From NCBI GenBank assembly GCA_948585895.1, contig CAPBNZ010000045.1:1-13979 (forward strand): 13,979 bases of DNA, given 5' to 3'. The position numbers were made by a program, and so were the translations under genes. Positions 5,993 to 13,100 of the stretch are shown here, in pieces (position 1 is the first letter of the stretch; every line of letters begins with the position of its first letter). Source of the stretch: an uncultured Clostridia bacterium (GTDB taxonomy: Bacteria; Bacillota; Clostridia; TANB77; CAG-508). The notes beneath the pieces are model-generated. The model worked only from the letters and a program-made list of their open reading frames with translations, had not been told where the DNA came from and ran no database searches.

Positions 5993-8900
5993 TTATTGTA
6001 TTTCCATTAATCCAATTAATACTAACTTGATTTGTGCTACATCATTGATTGTAAGTTCACCATCCCCATCTACATCTGCTGCTTTAAAGTTAATTCCTGT
6101 TAATAACTCATAATCAATTAAATGCAATTTTAATTTAGCCAAATCATTTACTCCTATTACAGATTCTTCAATATCTCCATCGATATCTCCTGTTACTATA
6201 AGAGTATATTCTAATGTTTTTCCTACTTTAATTAACATTCCCGTTCCAAGAATACTATTATCTTGTAAAATATTTCCTTCTAAATCTAAAAATACCATTT
6301 CTTGCTCTGTTGTTACATTTTGTTTAAATTGTGCCACTGTTGTTCCTGGTGCTATTCTTGAAATATCTTTATCTTCATCATTAATGATATATTGATTAGA
6401 AGTTATTTTTTCTGGTGTTTCTATTGGTTCTTCTTTTTTTATTTTAATTGCTATTTGTGCATCATTTGTTTCAATAACACCATATCCACCACTTGCTGAA
6501 ATTCCTTTTACTTTAATGATTGTCTCAGTTGCTTTTGTAATTGTATCCTTTACTTTAAACTTTATTCTAAACATTTCTCCTGCTTCTGTTACATATTCAT
6601 CGTTGTCTGTTATAAATTTGAAGTTTGCTTCATTTAGAGAATTTTGATCTAATTTCCATCCATTTTGACCAGTAATACTTACTTTCTCTAAAATATTGGT
6701 ATCATATTCTAGTTGTCCAGCTAAAGAAATAAGTCCTTCTTGAATATTAACAAAATTATTTATATTAACACTTACTTCAAATTCACTTCCTGGTTCTAAT
6801 TTTTGTATATCAACATTTTCATTGGTTGATGTGATAGTTGCTGCAAACCCTCTAATTGTTACAGTACATTCATTGCTAATTGTTTCCTTGCTGCTAGTTC
6901 CAACTGTTGTTGTAACTTTTAAAGTATATTTACCAGCATCTGATTCTTTTGTTTCATTAATTGTTAAGGTTTGATTGGTTTTTCCTTCTAATTTTACCCC
7001 ATCTTTATACCATTGATAAGTAACAATTCCTTCTGTTTTCTCTATTGTTGAATTAATGACTAATGTTCTATTTAAACTTTCTGCTTTTTCATTTGGTATG
7101 GTAGCTGTTGCTGGTATTACTTCTGGTTGAACAGCTACTTGTCCTTTTTCCTCTTCCTTTTCTACTACTGTTTTTGCAACAAAAGTAGCATCAACAATAC
7201 AATTTCCATCTTTAATATCATTATAATTTACAGTTATGTCCCTAGATTGTTTGTTTGAATCTGTTTGTGTCATATCAATGGTTTCTCCACAAACGTTAAT
7301 TGTTTCTATTTCATAACCTTCATCTGCTTCTACTGAAAGAGTAGCTGATTGACCTTCTGCTAAAGTAATAATATTTCCTTCTTCTCTGTTTGCTCCATTA
7401 ATTATGCCACCTTCTGAAGCTGATACAATTAATGATTTGTTTTGTGGTACTTGTGTTCCATCATTTTCAACTATGGCAATAGCAAATGGACTAAAAGCAT
7501 CACAGGTAACAATTAATCCATATTGTGTTACAACACATGGAATTTCTTCCACACCTGTAACATTACCTTTGTTATCTCTCATAAAATGATATGCTTTAAA
7601 TGTAACGCCTGCATCATCTGGACCATATCCAGCAGGGAATCCCAGAGAGATTCTTAATCTATGTCCTGTTTTAACAACATATTTTTTACATACATTTAGT
7701 GAAATATTATAGGTCTCACTTGTAACCAATTTTTCATTACCTAATTGATTTTCCATTAAATCATTCATAGTTTCTTTTTCTTCTGGTGTTGTTCTTGTTG
7801 TAACTAATGCTATTCTACTTTTCAATTTTTCAGATACTGGGGTTCCATCACTTGTTTGCCAATCCTTCATGGATAAGTCTTCATTTTCCATAAGTGTTGG
7901 TCTACCATACACTTCCCAATTCTTAGCTTTATTCATACGGAAATTACATAATATTGGATTCACTGCTCCATAAGATATTTCCATTGGTGCTTTTCCACTA
8001 TTTTTTCCCACTAATCCTGTTATATAAATTCTATACATTGCGCCATCATCAGCCCACATTTTACTAAACTTAAAATCAAATGTAATTCTACGTTTTCCAT
8101 CAAAAGTAAAGTTTGTAATCTCAGCTTTATCAGCTCCAGTCGGTCCTGTTGATTCCATTTTATATCCAGCTTCTGTTACTCCTTTTTCAAATACTAAATC
8201 ATCATCATAAGTAACATCTACATGATATGTTGGTCCTACTGTAAGAGTAGCTGTTGCTGCTGGTGTTTGTGTTTTTATATATGGTTTACCTTTATATGTT
8301 CCACTTGGATTATATAATTTTTCCGTTCGTGCTACAAAATCAGATTCATCCCCTTGATACGCTAAGTATATAGGATTATTTTGATAATCTCCTGGTGCTA
8401 AAGTCGTTACCGCAAACTCAACATATTCTGAATTTGGCAATGTTAAATAAATGTGGTCTCCATAATCTTTAAATCCACCTGCATATACGTCTGGTAAAAA
8501 GTAAGCCCATGGACTTATTTGCCATTCATCATCTCCTGGTTTGTAATAATATGATTTCATTATCATATATTTACCTTCTTTTGCTGCCTCAGCATATCCT
8601 TTTTCATTGTAACTTATATAATAATCGCCTGCTTTGTACTCCTCTGTTTCTGTTCCATCTTGTTTATATTTTACTAATAATCCATTTTTATTATACATAT
8701 TATCAATACCATAATCTTCTATATACAATTCTGGATATTTGAATGTATAATTTCCTGCTGCTTCTACCGTTTCTATTGCAATGTGCTCACGGTTCATTGT
8801 TTCTGTTCCGACTAAGCAATATCTTGTATTTTCAAATCCTTCTTCAATATCATCTCCTGGATTTGGAAATGCATCTGGACTAGCAGCTGTTTTACGCAAA

Positions 8901-9799
8901 AATGGGTCATCTAATGTCGCATCTACTGCATACCAAACTTTCTCTACTGCTCTTGTGTTTGTTTGTTTTTCTATTTGTACATAATTCCACATATGAGGAA
9001 CGGCTGCTGCTCCATCTGATTGATGTGTTCCTTGTACTAATATAGAGTTAATACCTACTTTATCTAAAATTGTTTTGAAAGCTCTTGCATATCCTTCACA
9101 TACAGCTTGTTTTTTTACAATTGCTCCATAAGGTGTTCCTATAAATCCTTGATTTCCCTCTGTGCAATCACTCTCTAGTCTATATGATGTATTATAAATA
9201 ATTTGGTTATGTACATATTTAATTTGTTCTGTTATATGATTTTTTCCCTCTTCTATTGGAAGATTTTTTGTATTTTCTACTACCTCGTTTACTTTGGTTT
9301 CAAATTCTGTTATAGCTTCTTCCACTTGTTGTTTGCTTGTAAAACCATCTGTGTAATAGTTTTTTAAACTTCCTGATCCAATATTAGCATGGTATTTGTT
9401 TTCAGTATCTTTTGTTACTCTTAAATTAAGTTTTTGAAAATTAACATAAAAAACTTCAGGATTATCTGCATAAAATGCATATCTTGCTGCATTCATTGCT
9501 GTCTTTAATTCTGAACTTCCTTTCATGTAACTTTCAAGTTGTTCTTGTGTTACATATTTGTTATTCTCTGCAAGATCAAAATTCTCTGTTCCTGTTTTTA
9601 AAATTCCTTGAATATACATATCATATATTCCATTATATACCTTTTTAGCTGTTTCATTTAATTGTTGATAATGAAACTTTGTATTTTCTATATTTTGTGC
9701 CTCTGTTGCATATACAAAATTGTTAAATTGAATAAAACTAAATTGTGTTATACATACTATCATTAATACGATAACTGCTATTGTTTTTTTTAGTTTCAT
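5993..9799 (-). CDS. Secreted multidomain transglutaminase-like protein with Ig-like, cohesin and dockerin domains
   Basis: A 1268-residue exported protein. In order: signal peptide (about 1-31); a transglutaminase-like papain-fold domain with a full Cys234 (AVCEGYARAF), His269 (PHMWNYV), Asp293 (WYAVDATLDDP) triad; a long beta-rich region (about 370-880) including a bacterial repeat-like stretch (SLIVSASEGGIINGA..GYEIETINV). Then come an Ig-like domain (about 890-980, VTYQWYKDGVKLEG.. DAGKYTLKV), a cohesin-like domain (about 984-1120), a short linking module and a C-terminal dockerin (about 1204-1262). The second dockerin calcium loop (DVDGDGELTIND) is canonical; the first has a three-residue insertion. 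The fold can be a cysteine protease or an acyl-transfer cross-linker, and the substrate is unknown. The frame is open to 9832, but the ATG at 9799 has GGGGGAAAGG upstream and starts the signal peptide cleanly. It is the first gene of an operon with the LPETG cohesin gene. Confidence 0.88.
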   Translation of the reverse strand: MKLKKTIAVIVLMIVCITQFSFIQFNNFVYATEAQNIENTKFHYQQLNETAKKVYNGIYDMYIQGILKTGTENFDLAENNKYVTQEQLESYMKGSSELKTAMNAARYAFYADNPEVFYVNFQKLNLRVTKDTENKYHANIGSGSLKNYYTDGFTSKQQVEEAITEFETKVNEVVENTKNLPIEEGKNHITEQIKYVHNQIIYNTSYRLESDCTEGNQGFIGTPYGAIVKKQAVCEGYARAFKTILDKVGINSILVQGTHQSDGAAAVPHMWNYVQIEKQTNTRAVEKVWYAVDATLDDPFLRKTAASPDAFPNPGDDIEEGFENTRYCLVGTETMNREHIAIETVEAAGNYTFKYPELYIEDYGIDNMYNKNGLLVKYKQDGTETEEYKAGDYYISYNEKGYAEAAKEGKYMIMKSYYYKPGDDEWQISPWAYFLPDVYAGGFKDYGDHIYLTLPNSEYVEFAVTTLAPGDYQNNPIYLAYQGDESDFVARTEKLYNPSGTYKGKPYIKTQTPAATATLTVGPTYHVDVTYDDDLVFEKGVTEAGYKMESTGPTGADKAEITNFTFDGKRRITFDFKFSKMWADDGAMYRIYITGLVGKNSGKAPMEISYGAVNPILCNFRMNKAKNWEVYGRPTLMENEDLSMKDWQTSDGTPVSEKLKSRIALVTTRTTPEEKETMNDLMENQLGNEKLVTSETYNISLNVCKKYVVKTGHRLRISLGFPAGYGPDDAGVTFKAYHFMRDNKGNVTGVEEIPCVVTQYGLIVTCDAFSPFAIAIVENDGTQVPQNKSLIVSASEGGIINGANREEGNIITLAEGQSATLSVEADEGYEIETINVCGETIDMTQTDSNKQSRDITVNYNDIKDGNCIVDATFVAKTVVEKEEEKGQVAVQPEVIPATATIPNEKAESLNRTLVINSTIEKTEGIVTYQWYKDGVKLEGKTNQTLTINETKESDAGKYTLKVTTTVGTSSKETISNECTVTIRGFAATITSTNENVDIQKLEPGSEFEVSVNINNFVNIQEGLISLAGQLEYDTNILEKVSITGQNGWKLDQNSLNEANFKFITDNDEYVTEAGEMFRIKFKVKDTITKATETIIKVKGISASGGYGVIETNDAQIAIKIKKEEPIETPEKITSNQYIINDEDKDISRIAPGTTVAQFKQNVTTEQEMVFLDLEGNILQDNSILGTGMLIKVGKTLEYTLIVTGDIDGDIEESVIGVNDLAKLKLHLIDYELLTGINFKAADVDGDGELTINDVAQIKLVLIGLMEIQ

Positions 9800-9852
9800 A
9801 AATCCTTTCCCCCTTTTTACTTTTATAAACAATTCGTGTACATAACGTTTCT

Positions 9853-9881
9853 ATTTTATCATATTTTGGGTAGCTAGTCAA
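9853..9881 (-). promoter_or_regulatory. Promoter of the transglutaminase-cohesin operon
   Basis: A -35 TTGACT (9881-9876), a 17-bp spacer and a -10 TAAAAT (9858-9853), each matching consensus at five of six bases. Transcription would start near 9846, giving a leader of about 46 nt with no obvious regulatory structure. Confidence 0.72.
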
Positions 9882-9963
9882 TATTTATTTCTTGTAATTT
9901 GTATTTTATATATGATAAAATTACCTTAAAAGAATGTTTACTTGGTTATTTAGAAAAATAGAA

Positions 9964-10016
9964 TCTTGAGCCTACCTTGGTGACGAACAGATAAACTCAA
10001 GACCATACATAGGTAG
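9964..10016. other. Interlocked inverted repeats (possible pseudoknot RNA or mutually exclusive hairpins)
   Basis: TCTTGAG (9964-9970) is the exact reverse complement of CTCAAGA (9996-10002). CTACCT-TGG (9972-9980) pairs with CCA (10003-10005) plus AGGTAG (10011-10016) across a 5-nt bulge. The two stems cross, so the RNA would form either a pseudoknot or one of two alternative hairpins. The element lies upstream of the transglutaminase promoter, so it is not in that leader. On the plus strand, a possible promoter (TTGTAA 9892-9897, 18 bp, TAAAAT 9916-9921) precedes it and a terminator hairpin with a T-run follows (10077-10113), so a small RNA of roughly 190 nt could exist. I recognise no known riboswitch or ribozyme class in it. 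A protein-binding DNA site is another possibility. Confidence 0.4.
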
Positions 10017-10073
10017 ATTATTGACATTGTTTTATGTTTTATAAAAGCAAATAAAAAATTAGGTAAAAAATAC

Positions 10074-10104
10074 AAAAAATCCAACTCCTTAATGGGCTGG
10101 ATTT
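10074..10104 (-). terminator. Intrinsic terminator after the M26 peptidase gene
   Basis: Read on the minus strand: AAATCCA pairs with TGGATTT (10104-10098 with 10083-10077), extended inward by a G-T wobble and a C-G pair, then a T-run (10079-10074) and further T's. It starts 15 bases after the stop codon. The plus strand side also carries a T-rich tract (TTTCTTATTTTTTTT), so the hairpin could work in both directions. Confidence 0.78.
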
Positions 10105-10119
10105 CTTATTTTTTTTATA

Positions 10120-13100
10120 TTATTTTAATTCTGGATATCCTTTGCTATTAAGATTATCTAAATCCCAAATATTTTCATCAAACTCTAAATTCTTATAGAA
10201 TTCTTTGTTTAACTCTGACTTAGAAACAGCATCTAGATTTCCAGCTGTATTTGATGTAGCATCACTTTTTCCTGTTGCTTGAGAATATTCATAACATTTT
10301 GTAAGCATTGTTTTTATAAAAGATTCATCTCCATACATAAATTTGCTAGGAAGCATCTCTTCTGTATAAGCTGACATATTTCCAAATGACAATGAATTTT
10401 TGATACGACTTGTGTTACCATTTGGTAATCCAACGATTCCTGCATTTTGTTTTCTGTTTTTATTTTCTGAGTCAGCTGTTCTTTCAATATTTACGTCTGC
10501 TATTACATTTGATACTGTAACATTTGTTTCTGTAGAGCCTATAATTCCTGCATTTGCTATTGCTGTAACAGATAAATTACCATCTACATATACATTTGTT
10601 ACTGTTCCACCATATTTTCTACCAACAAGTCCTGCAATATATACACCACTTCCACTCAAATTCGCATTTTTGATACTAATTCTATCAAATGTTGAATTAC
10701 TATTATCTACTGCTACAACTACTGCAACATTGTTTCTACCTTGTACAGTTACATCTTTAAATTTCATATTAGAGAACTTAGCTCCTGAACTTTTTAATGC
10801 AAATATTCCAACAAAGTCTGTTGTTGCTTTTGTATTTGTACAATTTTCTATATTTAAGTTTTCTACTGTTCCATTAAATTGTTCAAATAATGCACTATTA
10901 TTTAGATTTGAAATTTTGTGTCCTTTTCCATCTATTTTTCCTGTAAATGTTCCTGCTATAACAGTATTTGTCGTACCTGTATGTCCAGCAAAGTCTATAT
11001 CACCTGTTAATTCAAATAATCCACCTGTTTCAGCATTTAGTTTTTCTACAAATTCATCTTTATTTGAAATCTTCACAACTAAGCGTTCTACAGAACAGTC
11101 TCTAGTAATTACATTACTAACAGCTCCACCAATTAAAGCTAAATCATTTCTACTACCTAAGAACATTTTTAAACCTGTAGCATTTATTTTTTCTGCTGTA
11201 CTAGATTCTATTTTATTAGCTAAAGCTCCTGAAGTAGTATTAGTTCTTGGAATATCTGTATTTTCTAAAGTTAAATTTCCAACATATCCATATCTAATTT
11301 TATTAAATATAGGTATTTTATTACCAATTATTTTATGTCCATTACCATCTAATCTACCCATAAATGTTTGTGTTACATTTGTTGTCATTTCTGAGAAGTC
11401 AATGTCATTATCTAGAACATAGTATCCATAAGGTTTCTCATTAATTTTTTCTACTAATTCTTGTGCTGTTTTTATATGTGTTACTTCAACATCTGTTCCA
11501 AGTGGGTCAGCCACAAAGTCATTTGTAGCACTCTTTAAGTAATGATAATATATCTTTCTAAGATTTGTTCTTTGAGAGATATTTCTATCTCCTTTATTTG
11601 CATCATTTGTTAATGCCTCAGTATATCTGTCTATCATATATTGAACATCAATATATTTATTATTATTAATATTTTCTTCAACTGTTGCATATCTACTCAT
11701 TTTGTATTGTTTCCAATCCATTTCAGTACCAGTTACCATTTTAGTAATTTTCTTAATTGCATCTAAGTCATTAGCAGATGCTTTGCTACCATAAGTAACA
11801 TATCCATCAACTCCAGCATAACCTAACATTTCAAAGAAATTACGTTTAGTAGAGAATGCATCAGCATATCCACCATCTAAATGACCTAAAAACCAACGGT
11901 TTACCCATACGGATTCAAATCCATAATCATTTGAACCAAGTCCATTAATTACAGCTAATCCTCTTACACTTACTCCCCAAGCATTATTTGGTCTTAGCAC
12001 AATTCTATTATCATATAAAGCTTCTAATGATGTTAAATTCATAGCAGTAGCTTGTGCTGCCGTAATTCCTCCCCAAGAAGACCAACCAGCAGATATATTC
12101 ATTCTTGTAGCAATCTTTGCTTGTTGTTCTGGTGTTAATCTAATAAATGCTTTTCCTTCAATATAATCTAGTAAATCTAGTGCATTTTGTTGTCCTTTAT
12201 AATAATTTTCTAATTTTTCCCTTGTATTAATTCTCTCAGGAGTTAGATTTTGAGTCGCATTACCTTCTTTATTCAAATAGAAAGATGTATTAAAGTAATA
12301 TGGTCCAACATCTTGAGTAAGATTGTTTTCACTCCAATTAGCATATTGTTGAACATTACCTTCTGTAAGTGTTTCAAGTTGCACTCTAGCACCACGTTGA
12401 TATAACATTATTTTATCATATAAAGCGTGTTCAAATTCGTGTGTCCAAGTATCAAAATTAGTAAGTCCTGGTCTTGCTTGAAACCATAGGAATCCAGCAG
12501 TATTACCTACACCAGCTGAGCTACCACCTGGTTGCCATAGTCCAAAAACTTCACTAAAATTCTTAAAGAATGGATATTCTAGACCAACTTTTCCTTGTGT
12601 ATAAACTGGACCTGTTGATATTACAATATTTGTACCAGGGAAATAAGTATTTTTATAACCTGTAATTATTTTTGTACAATCATAGACCATAATACAGTAG
12701 TTATTCCATTTTTTATAGTCAAATGAATCTGCTAAAGTAGAAAAATGGCTTTTTACAAGTTTAACATGATTATTTACTTTGTTTTCAACTTCTGTTCTTC
12801 CAGCTTCAGTCTGAGGATCTTTATGATATAATTGTGAAGGTCCAAATTGTAAATGAGCAGGTCCAGAAATCATATACGCACAATCATTTGGTAAAGTAAT
12901 AACTGGAAGTATCATTTTTGCCTTTTTGGTAAGTTGATACCAACCACGATACCCTATTTCAGGTAGATGATTTACTGAAACTTCAGCTAGTATATTTCTA
13001 GCACCAAAATACTCAGTAAACCAGTCATTTACATCTTCATATCCACCAATATTAGCTATTATATAATTTAGGAAATAGCCAACAGTTGAACTTCCTGTAT

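Noticed and set aside
9800..9832. A longer start for the transglutaminase-like protein at 9832
   Set aside because: It would put charged residues before the signal peptide and include the ribosome binding site itself; the ATG at 9799 fits better.
9964..10016. A hammerhead-type ribozyme, suggested by GGTGACGAACAG
   Set aside because: The core CUGANGA plus GAAA arrangement and the three stems are not present.
10400..11422. A 340-codon plus-strand open frame
   Set aside because: It lies entirely antisense to the beta-helix part of the M26 frame, has a composition typical of a shadow frame (P, F, T and V rich) and no ribosome binding site.
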